A DNA stretch of 64,000 nt, from positions 493,018,571-493,082,570 of the forward strand of contig VDFB02270651.1 of NCBI GenBank assembly GCA_007258455.2, written 5' to 3'. This DNA is from Sequoia sempervirens. Lineage: Eukaryota > Streptophyta > Pinopsida > Cupressales > Cupressaceae. The first letter of the stretch is position 1; every line of letters begins with the position of its first letter. Both the position numbers and the translations under genes were made by a program. The notes under the pieces are model-generated. The model saw only the letters and a program-made list of their open reading frames with translations, searched no databases and was not told where the DNA came from. Positions 1 to 12,721 of this stretch are shown in pieces.

Positions 1-1317
1 ATTGAAGATCCAAGATCAAGCATTGTTCTATTTCTATTGTCAAAGATCAAGATCTACATCCTTCATGGTCATTTCATGTTGAGTTGTATATTTATAAGAC
101 ATCATTTACAAGATATCATTCAAGGTATCATTGCTCATGTTTCATATCCTAGGTTTCTTGTTTCATGTCCTTGTTTCATTGTTTCATCATTCGGTTTAAT
201 TACCTAAAAGGGGTTTACCCAAGGAAAACCCTTATTCGCTAGCAATCAACACTTTTTCTCTCTCTCTCTCTCTATGCAGATCTAGGAGCTTTGAAGACTT
301 AAAGATCACTAAGGATTAGGTTGAAATATTTTTGGAGTTGTCTCCCCATTTTCAAGGTCATAATCTTCATTAAAAGGTCATCTACAACCTCGAAATCAGA
401 GTTTCAAATCCAGAAACCTAGAGAAGCATATTGAGCAAACTAAGAGGTGCAGATCAGAACTTTGAAGTTCCAGAAAATCCAAACAAGGCTCATTTGCCAC
501 AAGTGGTGAATGATTCCCAATGTAGGTGTTTTTCAAAAAAAAAATTAGATTCAAATACCCTTTTTTCTGAAACCTACTCTTGTGCAAAAATCCAAAACTA
601 GGACTAATTCGCTCAGAATGGCGAATGAGTCCCACTAGGTCAAAAAGTCATATTTTCTAGCATTTTAGGACTCCTTCCAGTCATCTTCAAGTTTCTAGGT
701 GCATACATTTAGGTTACAACTTTTTGTTTTGTTTTTCTTGCATTTCTAGGTCATTTAAATCAAGATTGCATTATATTAGGGTTTTGCATTTCATCTTCCA
801 TGTCATTTTCTTTTCCAAGTCTAAACTTGGTGTTGAACCCCTTATTAGTCTACTTTCAGCCCCTAGGACAGCCCTATTGCAAGCTCTCTTTCTCTTTTTC
901 ATTGAGATCTCTAGAGTTATCCTTGAATGGAATAGCTTTGAAATTGGGTGTGATAGCACTTAATTATCCTTCACCCCCATTTTTAGAGGTTCTATCATAT
1001 AATATTTTTAATGTGATTTGCATGATGTTATCTAGTCTTTCTAGTACCACATTTTGGTTTAGAGTTGATGTGTGGAAGGATAAGTGTTTGATGGGCTGAC
1101 TTGATGTGTTGAGGGTTTGTGCCAAATCTTTGAAGTGTGTGCTAGCATGGAGATGTGTGTTGAGGTAAAATAGGTCAAGATTATCTCATGATTTGGACCA
1201 TATTTGATTCCTGCTTATCAGAGATTTTTTGAAGCCAACTTATTATGGTTGTTGCACATTTCATGTTTACATGTTTCATCTTGGCCGACGCGGAAACACT
1301 TTTTGGAGCTTACAGAG
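1..1317. other. Unassigned non-coding stretch
   Basis: I see no recognisable gene here. The short open frames on both strands resemble no known protein. The text is rich in degenerate TTTCAT and ATCAAG words of the kind seen in old LTR U3 regions. It could be the upstream part of the copia-type LTR that ends at 1908, but no TGTTAGAA-like LTR start matching the TTCTAACA end was found. Confidence 0.4.
257..273. repeat. TC microsatellite
   Basis: A short uninterrupted run of TC dinucleotides, about 8 units, in otherwise non-repetitive DNA. Confidence 0.85.
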
Positions 1318-1908
1318 TATATAAATGGAATATCAAGTTTTTTGCAAAGTTTGTTTGATGTGTGGTGTGTGTAAGTACTAAAAGTAGTGAGTTGAAGATA
1401 GTAGAGTTTGTTTAGTAGAGGTATGTGTGAGTATATGTGATCTAAAGTGTGCCAAAATTAGTGAGTTGAAGGTAACATAGGTGTTGAGTGTGGCGGTGAT
1501 GGTTGATCATCAAAATTCTCCAAGTATTGTGTGCTGATGTTGTAGCCTCTTTTTGTAAGTGTTATAATTTGCAAGGAGTTCTAAACTTCCTTTGGTTGAA
1601 GCGATAAAATTATGTTTCGAGGAGTTGTAGCTTCCTTTAAGATGTATCCCATAAAACCTGTTGTAAATCTTTTTTTATTTGTGAGGTTGGATTTGAACAG
1701 TAGCTCCAAGTAGCTTCCTCACTATGCTTTTTCCCTTGTAGGGTTTTCCACATAAATTTGGTGTTGTGGTTGTGTGTTTGTGCTTTTTAATTGCATATAT
1801 TCTATCTATTTGAGGCAATAAGAAGTTTTGTTTGATAAAGTTGAATTGAATAAATTTGTGGGATATACTAATTCACCCCCCTTCACTATGTCATTATGTT
1901 CTAACAGG
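1318..1908 (+). mobile_element. 3' part of a copia-type LTR (R-U5), solo or truncated
   Basis: A TATA box (TATATAAAT, 1318-1326) is followed by a T-rich R/U5-like leader. This includes the GGGTTTTCCACATAAAT phrase (about 1741-1757) common in plant copia LTRs, and the stretch just before the end, TTCACCCCCC, which typically precedes a copia LTR terminus. The segment ends in TTCTAACA at 1908. No tRNA-Met primer site follows. The next bases belong to the integrase end of a gypsy element on the other strand, so this is a solo or truncated LTR. It may be the 5' LTR of the copia whose RT lies at 9416-10403, split by the gypsy insertion, but that is speculative. Confidence 0.55.
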
Positions 1909-1959
1909 TTTTATCCCTTGGGTAGGTGGTATTGTCTAAGTCTTGCATAATTTACATAC

Positions 1960-3110
1960 CCTATGATGTGATTATCATATAATCTCATTAAACTTACTTC
2001 CCCTAAGTCTGCATTCTCCTAAATAGAGTATGGTCCTATCCATTTGACCTTTAGTTTTCCTTTCTTTTTAAATTTATTGTCATAAAGTAATACTAAGTCC
2101 CCTATTTGAATTTTTTTTGTGTAGGTTTTTATCATGCCATACCTTTTGTCATTGTTGCTCTACTTTTTGATTGTATGATGCAATGGATCTATCTTCATCC
2201 AATCTTTCAAGTTCTTCTATTATATGTGCCAAAGGTTTATCATCATCCAATAGTAAATTTAGTGCGGTACATAAATTTGGGATTATGAAATTCAATGGGA
2301 CCACTAAATCAATCCCATAGACCAATTGAAATGGCATAAATTTAGTATCCTCTTATATGATGTGCGGTAAGCCCAGAGTACCATAGGTATCTTAATGTCC
2401 CAATCCAGCCTATTCCCTTCACATTTTATTTAGGACTATCCCAATTATTTTATTAAGATCTTTACTCAGTTTGTTGGCTTTTGGGTGGTAAAGGGAGCTT
2501 CTACTATGTGTAATCATAAAGTTCTGCAATAGCTCCACAATTTTTTTATTAATAAAGTGCTTTTATTGATCACTTACTATAGTGAGTGGGCATCCATATT
2601 TGGTGATTATGTTTTCATACAAAAACCTCGCCATTGTTTCTATGGTATAGTCCCTTGTTGGTTTTGCCTCTACCCATTTTTTCAAGTATGCAACTGATGA
2701 ATCTTTCTTTATAGTTTCTGGCTAGTGGATCAATTGGTCTTATGAAATCTATACCCCATTTTCAAATCGAGTTTGTGCTAATACTAGTTTCAATGGCATC
2801 TCATCTCTTGCAATAGGAATTCCCACCCTTTGGCATATGTCATAGTTCTAACTCTTTTTGTTGTTGTCTCTCTACAATTATGCCCTCTTGTTATTCCTTC
2901 ATGGGATTGCTTTAGGATAGCTTCTTTTTCATGTTCAAATATTACTCTTATTATTATTTCATCTTTCCCTATGTGATGTAACTCTCCTTCTATCAGTGTG
3001 TATGGTAGGGACTTCCAAAAAAGTGATTCTTTAGCCTGCGGTGAGATATCTAATAGAAATTCACCTTTTGATAAGAGGATAGAAATTTCATGGAGTTCCT
3101 CTAGTACCAC
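1960..3110 (-). pseudogene. Gypsy integrase remnant
   Basis: The minus strand first shows an H2C2-like zinc region (3110-2790) with the H-E-G-I-x-x-G-H segment followed by E-T-T-x-K. Then comes the conserved P-F-Q-L-V-Y-G block (about 2337-2300), and last a C-terminal D-L-V-L-L-Y-D segment with K-G-K-L-K-x-K-W-I-G-P (about 2105-2030). These are landmarks of Ty3/gypsy integrases, which insert cDNA into the host genome. The central catalytic core is too degenerate to place the D-D-E residues. Stops and frameshifts make it non-functional. Confidence 0.75.
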
Positions 3111-3249
3111 ATTTATTCTAAAAAGGTGTGTGCCAAGTAGGTCTTCTAGCTATTTTTTCTGACCATTCCTCTCTTATTTTTATCCAGCTAAGTAGGTTGA
3201 TCCTTGATTGTGTTTCCTAGGTTTCACCATTATTATAAAATCAAATTCA

Positions 3250-4330
3250 TAGAATAGAAGTAGCCATTGACATATCCTCCCTTATATAATAGGTTTTTTG
3301 AGTAGGTATTTTAGTGGTTCATGGTCTATGAATAATTTAAATAGTGTTCATACTAGGTAATGTCTAAATTTTTGTAGTGCATAGACCATGTAGTTAATGC
3401 ATCTCTTTCGGTGGTGGTATAATTATTTTTTGCCTTAGAGATTCTTCTACTTGCAAATGCTATAAGGTGGTCTATGTTTCCCTTAGGTTGAGCTAATATC
3501 GCACCTATAGTAACTCTTGAGGCATCTACATGGATATGAAAGGGTGTGTTCCAATCTATAAATATGAGTATTGGGTTTTTGCAATTTTGTTTTTCAAGGT
3601 GTCAAATGCTTGTTGATATTTCTCAGTCCATTTAATACTTCTACCTGATTTTTTTTGAGTAATTCTTCCATAGGGGTAGTAATTATGGCATATCCTTTTA
3701 TAAAATTTCAATGATATCTTATGTATCGTAGAATTATTTTTACTTTGGAAGTTATTTTTGGTGGTGCTAAGGTCATTATTAATGCAACCTTCATAGGGTC
3801 CACCATTAATCTTTCTTTGCATATAATATGGCCTAGTAGTGTACCATATGGTACCACAAATACACATTTCTTCAAACTCAAAGAAATTTGCATACTACGA
3901 TATCTAGAAAGAATCATTCTAAGTACTTGAATATGATCTTTAACCAACCCATAATCTGTCTAATCATCCAAATACACTTCTAGGAAGTCATGTATAAAAT
4001 ATTTGAAAGCATTTATCATGATCATGTTGAATATTGTAGGTGCATTCTTTAATTTGAATGGTATTATTGTATACATGTAGGACCCCCATTCCATTGCAAA
4101 TTTTGTTTAAATGGGTTGGTCATCTTCACTTATTCTCACTTGGTGATATCCTAAAAACCCATGGGTAAAGGAGTATATCTCTCTATCGGATACTGACTCC
4201 AAAATCTCTTATGTAAATGGTGTAGGGAAAGGGTCATGGATACAAACTTTATTTAGCTCCCTAAAATCAACAAAAATTCGTGTTTCTCCTATCTTTTATT
4301 CTAAATAACCATGGGATCGGTCCATTCTAC
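3250..4330 (-). pseudogene. Gypsy reverse transcriptase / RNase H remnant
   Basis: Minus-strand fragments at 3947-3708 carry the RT tail: S-L-x-x-K-K-C-x-F, then L-G-H-I, then V-D-P-x-K-V. The fragment at about 3650-3556 carries the W-T-E-x-x-Q-x-A-F-D-x-L-K connection segment that precedes RNase H. Upstream, to about 4330, degenerate RT text continues. The catalytic F-x-D-D box is not readable in one frame. This was the polymerase part of the same element as the integrase to its left. At least two frameshifts are needed to join the pieces. Confidence 0.7.
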
Positions 4331-5794
4331 ATCCTCTACAGTTTTGATGATCTCAGACTCTAACATTTATCCAATTCTACCTTGACTTTATTCTTCATAT
4401 TAGGGTTTAGTCTATAGTGAATTTTCCTTATTGGCTTATCCACTTCCTTTAGCTAGATTTTCATAACCCCTAATTCCTCCTTGATGCATTTTAAGTCTAT
4501 AAACTTTCTAGGAAAAATTTCTTCAAAGTTAGGTATCATTTTTGCAACTTCTACCACTATTTTGTCATCCCACTAGTCTCTTATCTTGGCTAGTTTGAGG
4601 TCTCCTTCTTTAGAAATGTTTGCCTCTTTTAGTTTAATGGGCTAGTTATAATATTTTTGTTTAGTTTCAATGGGACACTCTAGTTCTCTTACCCCTTGTT
4701 GAATCTCTATGTCTATTTTTTGGGAGTCTTCATCATCACATCTTCTTTTTAAGAGTCTAATCTCTTTATCAAGCCATTCTATATATTTTCACATGCCTTC
4801 TCCTTTTGGTGGTGGTGTTGACGTTTGTGGTACTATCACTTCATGAATATCCTCTGGTCTAAATATAATTTTGTTTAATCTGATATGTGCATTATGTATG
4901 TTTTTACTTTCATTATAAAATGAGAAGGTGTGAAGGAAGTATTTTACGAGTTATGTCCAACTATTTGTTTCATCTCTTCTTTCTTGGTTGATATACCAAG
5001 ATTGTGTTATTGGTTTCAATGTCCAATAGAATAGTTGAATGTATATTCAGTCATCATAATCATTTGTATCTTTCCATGAGTCAACAAAAATTATAAGGTG
5101 TTCCTCTGGTAGGATCTTAGATCCATCATATTTTTGTATTTCTTTGTATTCCCCTTCCTTTAGAAGCTACCTAGTTTTGATTAAGATTTTGAATATTCCC
5201 CAATGTGTCAGATGTTCTTTTTGTGCATTTTTCCAACATGCAATGTTATAAATAAGTGTGTTTTTTGATATATCTAATCTTGCTTCATCAAATTGAAAAA
5301 TTCTTTATATTTGAGTGATAAATTATATTAGGTCCTCAAATCTTGAATACTTAGGCAATTTTATGTGTGATATTCCCCACAAAATTTGGTTTACCTAGTG
5401 AGTGGTTTCAGATGTATCTTTTTCCTTGGTTTTTGTTCTATTGCAACTATTTTGTTGTACATTATCTCTTAATGTGGTAGAATGCAGAGCATTTTTTGAT
5501 GCCTTCATGATCATAAATATTTTGTGAAAGCTGATAATTCTCCTAGAATGGAGTTCCAATTCATCTTGCATCCAAGCGTCTAGCACTTCCTCATTGTTTG
5601 TGTTGTATGTGGTGCTCTCAATGTCAAATTCTCCTTCTGAATTTGGATTTTTTAAATTGTCATCTACTGGTAATATTGAAATTGTGTATAGGTTTTTATT
5701 ATCAATTTCATTATATTCCTTTGCGTTTATTTCCTCTATGTTTGTTTCATTAGGATTTTTTCCTTGGGGGATGTGAACTATTCTATTTGTATAT

Positions 5795-6127
5795 GTGAAT
5801 GATATCTCTTATTTACAGGAATCTACAAACCTATTAGAATTCACAATCCATTTAAGTCCTAATAGGGTGTTAAATGAGTCAAATAATTCTTTAATCGCAA
5901 CTACTTCAAAACCCACTATTTATTTTACCCCTTTAATAATAACTTCCACCTACCTCCATGTCCCTAGTGTTTTCATTGCAATTTCATCCGCTAAAGTTAT
6001 GTTTTATGTTTTTTGCATTAATTTTGGTTTTCCTATATATTCCCATACTCATTTTGGGATCATATTGATGTTTGCTCCTAAATCTACCATGACATTAGTT
6101 ATATTTTATGATTTATGCTTATTGTGA
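5795..6127 (-). pseudogene. Gypsy aspartic protease remnant
   Basis: On the minus strand around 6100-6060 the translation reads V-D-L-G-A-N-I-N-M-I-P. This is a retropepsin active-site block in which the usual D-S/T-G-A has become D-L-G-A, the same form seen in the gypsy copy at 39.09 kb. A W-E-Y-I-G-K-P segment follows and parallels the protease of the Tat-type element at 44.6 kb. There are in-frame stops. It would have processed the gag-pol polyprotein. Confidence 0.65.
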
Positions 6128-6599
6128 TAATGATTTGATGGGTTTTCCAATGGCTATCTTCTCTATTCATAGTTTTGATTTGAGGTGTTTTATGTTTATT
6201 CTAATACTTACAAATTTTTTACAGTTTATCTAATAGATTGGATTGATTAGCCATTTTGGTTAATTGTTTTAGTATTTCAACTTCTTGTTTTGAAAAATAT
6301 TGGTTTGTTTCTTCATTTTGTTGTTTTATGACTTCCTATTTTGTTTCTTCCACTATATTATTATGTTCTTTCTTAGTGGGGTGAAATGCCTCATCTGTGG
6401 AATTTCCTTTTTTGTTGTTCTTCATGGATTAGTCATAGTGTTGGTTCTTTGTCTAGTTATCATTGCTACTTTACTATGGGTAGGGGGGTTTTTTTTTGAA
6501 TCCTCCACATTCTCTTCTTTGTAGCTTCCTTGGTTTGACTCTTCATCTTGTTTTGGAACTTAACTTAGTAATCTTTCCCCTCTGCTTTGATTTAAGTTT

Positions 6600-8252
6600 T
6601 GTAATTCATCTCTTTTTTATTGGGAAGCCATATTTCTATAGTAGGTCTAGGATCTACCACAGTTGAACACATCATGTTCTGTGCTACCACAAAACCTGCA
6701 TGGTTTCTTTCTATCTCCCAAAATTCTAAAAAAAAATTCTTGGTATACCATATTTAAAGCATGTAGCATCATTTTGTCTCCTCCTACCTCTACCTTGACC
6801 TCTCCCCACAGAATTGGCCTATATTACTGTAATTGTCTTGGTTTGGTGGGTTTTGTATAGAATTGGCATTTTTATGATTTTCCATGGTTGGATTTTATAT
6901 CCATGATCTTATTTGTATAGTGGTTCTTCTACTAAACCTTTAGCATATTGTATTATATATTGGTCTTTGTTACTTGTTAGGGTAGATTCTTCTCTTAATC
7001 GAAACAACTATGATAGACAATCTTCAATGTCATGGTTGTCCCACTCTCTACAAACATTGTAGTAGACTACTTTCACCTTTTTAGGTATTTTCCATAGCTC
7101 TACTCGTAATACATTTCCTTTCCTTTCCCATACTTCCTTGGGGCACTCATTTCTAATGTGGCCCTCCCTTCCACAGTAGGTGCACCATATATTGGGTCTT
7201 GACCCATATACTTCTCTTTTTGCAATAATATCATGTGTTGGAGTCTCAACATTTCTACCTTTACTTTAATTTTCTCTAATTCCTTGTTTTCTCTTTCCCT
7301 ATCTTGTTTACACCAAGATTGATTTTAAATCCAATATGCAAATGTATCCAATTTTGAATATGTACTAAAATATTTTTCATCCAGTGTTATTCTGTTTTTT
7401 ATAGAACTCTAGAGATGAACCATTCAATCTTTTTTTGTCACTTAATGGTTCTTCTAGTGGTCTAGTAACTTCTTTAAATCTTTTGTCAAAATTTTCAATT
7501 ATTTTATCTTCATTTTGCGTTAATTCTCAGAGTTTACCAACCCCTTTTGTAAGTAAATCTAGGGTGGTAAAATTGGCTAGGAATTCTTGTTTTATTGTTT
7601 CCCAATCCTTGTTATAGTCAAGATAGTTTTTCTGATACCATCTTAAAGTCTCCACGAAGTGATCCAACAAAGTCAAAGAGCTTTGTTTCATCTCTAGTTA
7701 TGTGTTGTCTCTACCATAAAGACTTAAAGATAAATACGTGTTTGACTACTTTAGTTGTGTCTTTTCCAAACATGGGTAATTTTGTAGTGGCATTTATGGT
7801 TGGTTCTTCTTCTGACTCGCTATTTGAATATCTTATATCCAATTTCCATCCAATGTGTCTATGTTGTTTCCTTCTCCTTGTTGTTTGCTTGTTCTTTGTT
7901 CTCCCAGGTTTTGTTCTACTTCCTCCACAAAAATCCTTCTTGATTTTAATGAAATTAAGGGTGACTCCTGGTCAAGGGGTTACATCTATTCAAAATTTCT
8001 TTTTGTCCTTGGAGATATTATTCTATTTATAAGTTTCATTTAGTTAATTTATCGCAATGTTTTGTTATAGGGTGTTAACCTCATATAATTCTCCTTATTT
8101 GTTACCACATCTTTGCCTCTTATTTTCAATACACTTCTAGTTACCAATTCATCCAAGTAATCGTCATCAAATGTTATATTTTGAAGGTGTTGTATTGGAG
8201 TTTCTAGTGGTAACCAATCTTCATTTATAGATTTAAATGAATATTTGTCCAT
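6600..8252 (-). pseudogene. Gypsy gag remnant with three zinc knuckles
   Basis: On the minus strand a CxxCx4Hx4C knuckle lies at 7185-7144. A second at 7066-7024 has its first Cys replaced by Tyr. A third at 6700-6661 is complete, with the Cys-Arg-Phe-Cys start typical of the last knuckle in Tat gags. A charged capsid-like region lies upstream (8252-7430), heavily broken by stops, mostly TAG. Gag would package the element RNA in cytoplasmic particles. The knuckle order matches the intact gag at 43.7-44.1 kb. Confidence 0.65.
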
Positions 8253-8955
8253 TATAGATGAACAATTTGGCTCTTGTTTAGAGGAGGTGTCATAATTCTT
8301 ACTACCTCTCTTTCCATTTCAATCTTGGAATTCCCATATTCTTCAATTTCATCTTCTATGTTTTGAATAATTTAATTTTTGCTAAACCTGAATTGTGGAA
8401 CCTTCTCATTTTCCTCTCCAGCATCACCCATAATGGATTTCTCTTCTCTTTCTTCTCTAGCAAAACCCACACCAATGCACTTTCTAAGTCTTGTTATTTT
8501 TCTCCACACCCTCAATGGCATGCTCAACTTCTTTGTTGTTATTTTCCTCCACAAATTCTAAGTCTTGTTCTTTTTTCTCTTTTTTGCTTCTTCCGTCCTT
8601 CTATTGTATCTTTCTTGCCATTCCTAAATATGTTTTAACCTCCTTTCTTCTATATTTATCTCTATTCCCAACTTAATTATTTCAATTATCTCCATTTTTT
8701 GTTCTCTCATGTTCTCATGGGTCTTTCTAGTCCAGATTTTCATTAATCTTTATACATATCCCATGGGTGATTTGGTTTTGAAAATTTACATATTTTAAGG
8801 GATCTTTTCAGATCCCTCCCCCCCTTCCATTTATCATTCCTTAAGTTCCCACCCCACTCTCATAGAGGTAGTACCTAAGAGAGATGTGTCTATAAAAATA
8901 TATCCTTCTCTACCACCAATCTTCCTTTAATCATATTTTTGCATTGTCCTCTCTA

Positions 8956-8975
8956 GGGTCCCAACAATGGAACCA
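8956..8975 (-). other. Primer binding site, tRNA-Asp type
   Basis: Read on the minus strand the site starts TTGGTTCCATTGTTGGGA. It differs at a few positions from the tRNA-Asp complementary site of Tat/Athila elements (compare TTTGGCGCCGTTGCC at 42064). It marks the start of the internal region and places the 5' LTR to its right. Confidence 0.5.
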
Positions 8976-9415
8976 ATTTTAGCAGAGATAATGAGAAACT
9001 ATAGTTTGAAGATTTGTATCCTAATATGCCTTATGTAGTTAGTTTATACCCCATAGGGTATAGTGGTAGAAGTGAGAAAGTTTGGTAAGGAGTTCTTATC
9101 TAACACTAGCTTATATAGAAACTAAACACACATAAGAGTCATCCATGACACATATATCCATTGAATCCTTCTAACTACATATATATGTATATATTCATAT
9201 AGTCATTACATGAGTTGTTCTTAGTCTCTACTTTGCATTATAGTCTTTCTCTATCCTATTTCTACAATCTCTAATCTATATTATCTCATATTTTATCATC
9301 TATTACATACATATATCACCACCTAGTCTCTTATAGAGACATGATCCAAGTCCTAACCTATCTTCCTTTTCATCCAAATTCTTCGCACTTACTTTGTGGT
9401 AAGTTGTGGTAGGTT
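8976..9415 (-). mobile_element. Probable 5' LTR of the decayed Tat-like element
   Basis: About 440 bp of AT-rich non-coding DNA lies between the primer site and the copia remnant that begins near 9416. Its position is right for the 5' LTR, but clean TG...CA ends and a second copy were not found, so the assignment rests on context. Confidence 0.4.
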
Positions 9416-10403
9416 ATGCTCTGTGTCTTGTACCTTGCCAATAGTTATTCTACTAGAAGTAAGACATATAGGTGCTACAATAAAAGATTGAAGAATATTG
9501 TAGAATTTATTAATGTAAAATTATATGATACATTATACTATAAGTTGGTGTCAAATGATGATGACAGTGATTATGATGGATCAATCCACATTATTGAAGA
9601 AGAGATAAAGGTTGGGCCTAAGAGATCAAATAAAAAACTCTGGCAAGATACATTCAAAGAGATCATTCTTAGAGACAAATTATTGGAGATAAGGACATAA
9701 GAGTTCTAACTAGAAGAAGGTTAGTAGGGATGAATGAACAAGTACATTTTTCTTTGCTATCCAAAATTGAGCCAAAATATTTTGTGGAAGCTAACCAAGA
9801 TGAGAGTGGGATAGAAGCAATGGAAGAAGAACTGAATTAGATTGAAAATAATTGGACTTGGGAACTTGTTCTAGGGCCTAAAAACAAAAATATTATTGGC
9901 ACAAAATGGGTATTCAGAAATAAACAAAATGAAGATGGAAAAGTGATCATAAACAAGGCAAGATTGGTCTACAAGGGTTATGCTCAGTTGGAAGGTATTG
10001 ACTTTGAAAAAACATTTTCTCTGGTAGCTAGACTTGAGGTAGTTAGGATGTTTTTGGCATTATCTACATTCAAGAACTTTAAAGTATATCAAATGGATGT
10101 CAAGTCAACATTTCTAAATGGAGACCTAGAAGAAGAAATTTACATTGAGTAACTAAAAGGATTTTAGTTTTCTAAGGATTAGGATTTTGTTTGCAAATTG
10201 AAGAAGGCATTGTATGGAATCAAACATGCCCCTAGAGCTTGGTATTCAACATTGGATAAATATCTACGGTAATAGGGATTTAAGAAAGGTATTGTTGATA
10301 GTAATATTTATATCAAAATTGAAGGTGATTATCAATTGATTATTGTTATTTATCTTGATGATATTGTTTTTGGTGGTAATAAAGATAAAATATTTAAGGA
10401 GTT
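9416..10403 (+). pseudogene. Ty1/copia integrase tail and reverse transcriptase, truncated
   Basis: The start carries the integrase-RT linker (Y-R-C-Y-N-K-R-x-K, then V-E-F-I-N-V-K). From about 9780 the RT opens with the classic W-x-x-A-M-E-E-E-L block. It continues through N-T-W-E-L-V-like text, G-T-K-W-V-F-R, a D-V-K-S-T-F-L-N-G box, A-L-Y-G-I-K-x-A-P-R-A-W and the catalytic Y-L-D-D at 10351-10362. Stops occur where the family has Gln (for example the TAG near 9838 and the TAA near 10150). The frame is cut at 10403 by an inserted LTR element and does not resume after 19643. Clearly a dead copia. Confidence 0.9.
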
Positions 10404-12708
10404 TGTTGAACACCCAAAATACTAAGAGAGGGGGTGAATCAACATTCTCTTAAACCATTCAAACATTAAACGTCCAATCACCAAAGAAAAATCAACTATA
10501 ATAAAGAAAGAATGAATGAAACATTCACAACATCACATAACACATGAAAGCGCTATTTTTTATGTGGAAAACCCAATTTACATGAAAAACCGCGGTGAGG
10601 ATTAGCTCACAATATATTATAATCAGTTATAGTGGGTGATCCCATGCAATACTAGTTTACATTTTTTGGCCAAATTGGACACTAAGCTGATTTTTTCTAA
10701 CCAAATCTTCACTTTCAGACATTTATAGCGGCTAAACCATGAGGAATTTGAAGATGATGCAAACTAGTGATTTGTAACAAAATTTTGTCTGTAGATTCCA
10801 AATATATTTTTTTCAAATTTTTTGGAATCAGATTGCACTTCTTTTTCCATCTCCTTCAAAAACTAGTTTTTTTCAGTAAACACCATTTTTAAGGAGTGAC
10901 ACTCACCGTATAACGCAACTCTTTTTCCATGAAGGATAAAATTATAAATTTTTAGATTTATATTTGTAACTATGATATCTAGTGCTTAAAATTTGTTTCA
11001 TAGTGTTTTATTGAAATTTTTTTCCTTAATCAAGTTTCAAAGTTAAACCAATTACAATTCAGGCATAGGAAGACCATATAACACAACTTTTTTTGTATGT
11101 ATCGAAATTTAGTTTTATTTTTTTTGTTGGATTAAGGACTTAAATATCTGGTGCACTCATATTTTTCATTTCTTTTTATAATCTTCTATTTTCCCACATG
11201 TACAGAACAAAGATCTTGATTTTCGGTGAAAAACCTACACTCACAAGAAATAAAAAATAAATATAATAATAAATTTTAATTAAATTAAAATTATACTTTT
11301 TTGGAAGCTTATAATAAGGACTACATACTTAAAAAAAATAAATTAAATTAATTCATTTGATCCCTCAAAAGGTAAATCAAAAGTAGTTTTTTATCAACAT
11401 TTTGATAGGTGTAAAGGAGACTTCATTACAGGTATGGTTTAAAACTAGTGAGGTTCTATCCAAGGGGGCTTGGTCTAAGGTGGTTTGATCAAACCCTCTT
11501 CAATTAGAATCCTTTAAATGGAACTTTTCAAGGCTTAAATCATTATATTTTCTAAAAATATGTGATTTCAGTAAAAATCAGGATCTCCCAGAAAGTGTAA
11601 ACCACTATTGTGGCAACACCCTAGTATATTTATAGAAGTGTTCACTGTAGGTGGACTCACTGTCCAAGTGGACTTACTTTCCATAGAGTAAAAGATATAA
11701 GAGAGATGGTGGCTTAAAACCTATTTTGAACTGTTATAGTTGCATCTTTCACATGCATGGAATACAGTTCCAATGAAGCTCAATAAATTGATTTTATACA
11801 CTTTATCTTATTTAGATTTAACGCTCTAACTTTCTCTACATTCACATCACTTTATTCTTCAACTCAACATTCACAACTTAAATTTAGTTTGATCTACATT
11901 ATATTCACAATGATACATATATATATCCCCTTTTAAAACATATATATCTACATCAAGTGCAACATCGATTAGGTCAGCCCAATTAGATGTAATACTCAAA
12001 CCATAACTTGTCAACTCAAAAAAATTTCATCCACTACATTCCACAATTCAAATCTCAAAACAAATTAAAATAGGTTGGAATGGTCCTATAATTGATCCCA
12101 CATAAGATCACAATACTTATTTATCCTTCACATACCTTCAAATGTATTAGGTCGGCACTGTTGGAGACTTAATAACAAAATTCTTCAACTGTGTATCCAT
12201 ATAGAATCAACATGTGGGCCTCAAAATTCAATGAAAAATAGAATCCATGCTTTATTGTCATCTGGCAACTTATCCTCAAAAGCACAAAGTCAAAAACTCA
12301 TCCACAGAGAGTGTGAAATCTCCCACACAACTATATTGTATATAAAACAACTATGATTTCTACGCTAAACTTTTATAACTCATATCTCTCAAACCACTTT
12401 TCAAAACATGATGAAATATTTGAATTAGATACATCTAACATCCACAAAAATAATGTTAGAAGCGCAGAGTGAAACCTTTATTTGTGAAGTGGTGTGGACC
12501 CACACAATTGATATATCTAGATCAAACCAACTGGTAAAAATGTCTTCCTCAACAACTCAAAAACTTGTTAGCATTGATCAAAATGATCTACAACCAAAAT
12601 ATTCACATAAGTTACAATGTAGACACCAATGAAAACACTGCAACACATCATTATGTACCTTCCATGCTCATGTTTCCAAACAACATCATCAATGAAATTC
12701 TTCCAACA
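10404..12708 (-). repeat. 3' LTR (left copy, 2305 bp) of the non-autonomous element
   Basis: On the plus strand it runs from TGTTGAACACC to CTTCCAACA and aligns throughout with the right LTR at 18267-19643, except for an extra 988 bp at 10634-11621. Just inside its terminus is the GGGGGTGAATC block seen at the matching place in the other LTR. Confidence 0.85.
10634..11621. mobile_element. 988-bp putative DNA transposon inserted in the left LTR
   Basis: The segment starts GGGTGATCCCA and ends with the complement of GGGTGTTGCCA, giving imperfect terminal inverted repeats (9 of 11). It is flanked by TAGT on both sides (10630-10633 and 11622-11625). The other LTR has the uninterrupted site, with a single TAGT at about 18470-18473. 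It has no coding capacity. Two imperfect internal repeats, each starting near ATAACRCAACT (about 10911 and 11078), are visible. The TAGT duplication and empty site favour insertion. A microhomology deletion from the right LTR is the alternative. Confidence 0.55.
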
Positions 12709-12721
12709 ATCTCCCCCTTTG
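12709..12721 (-). other. Polypurine tract
   Basis: On the minus strand AAAGGGGGAGAT immediately precedes the TGTTGGAAG start of the 3' LTR. This is the standard plus-strand priming site of a copia-type element. Confidence 0.8.

Larger units (their letters stand above)
1909..9415 (-). mobile_element. Decayed Tat-like Ty3/gypsy retrotransposon
   Basis: Read on the minus strand the order is primer site (8975-8956), gag with three CCHC-type knuckles, aspartic protease, reverse transcriptase, RNase H and integrase. This is the gypsy order. The primer site resembles the tRNA-Asp type used by Tat/Athila elements, and the gag knuckle layout matches the Tat-type element at 42 kb. Frames are broken by many stops and indels. 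The 3' LTR is not found: the integrase end abuts the copia-type LTR at 1908. The element is inactive. Boundaries are approximate on both sides. Confidence 0.75.

Noticed and set aside
6300..6524. Plus-strand hydrophobic ORF suggesting a membrane protein
   Set aside because: It is antisense to the gag-protease part of the decayed Tat-like element. The apparent hydrophobicity comes from T-rich complement.
9181..9212. Short TATA-rich run as a promoter
   Set aside because: It is a degenerate AT stretch within the probable LTR, with no adjacent start or conserved spacing.
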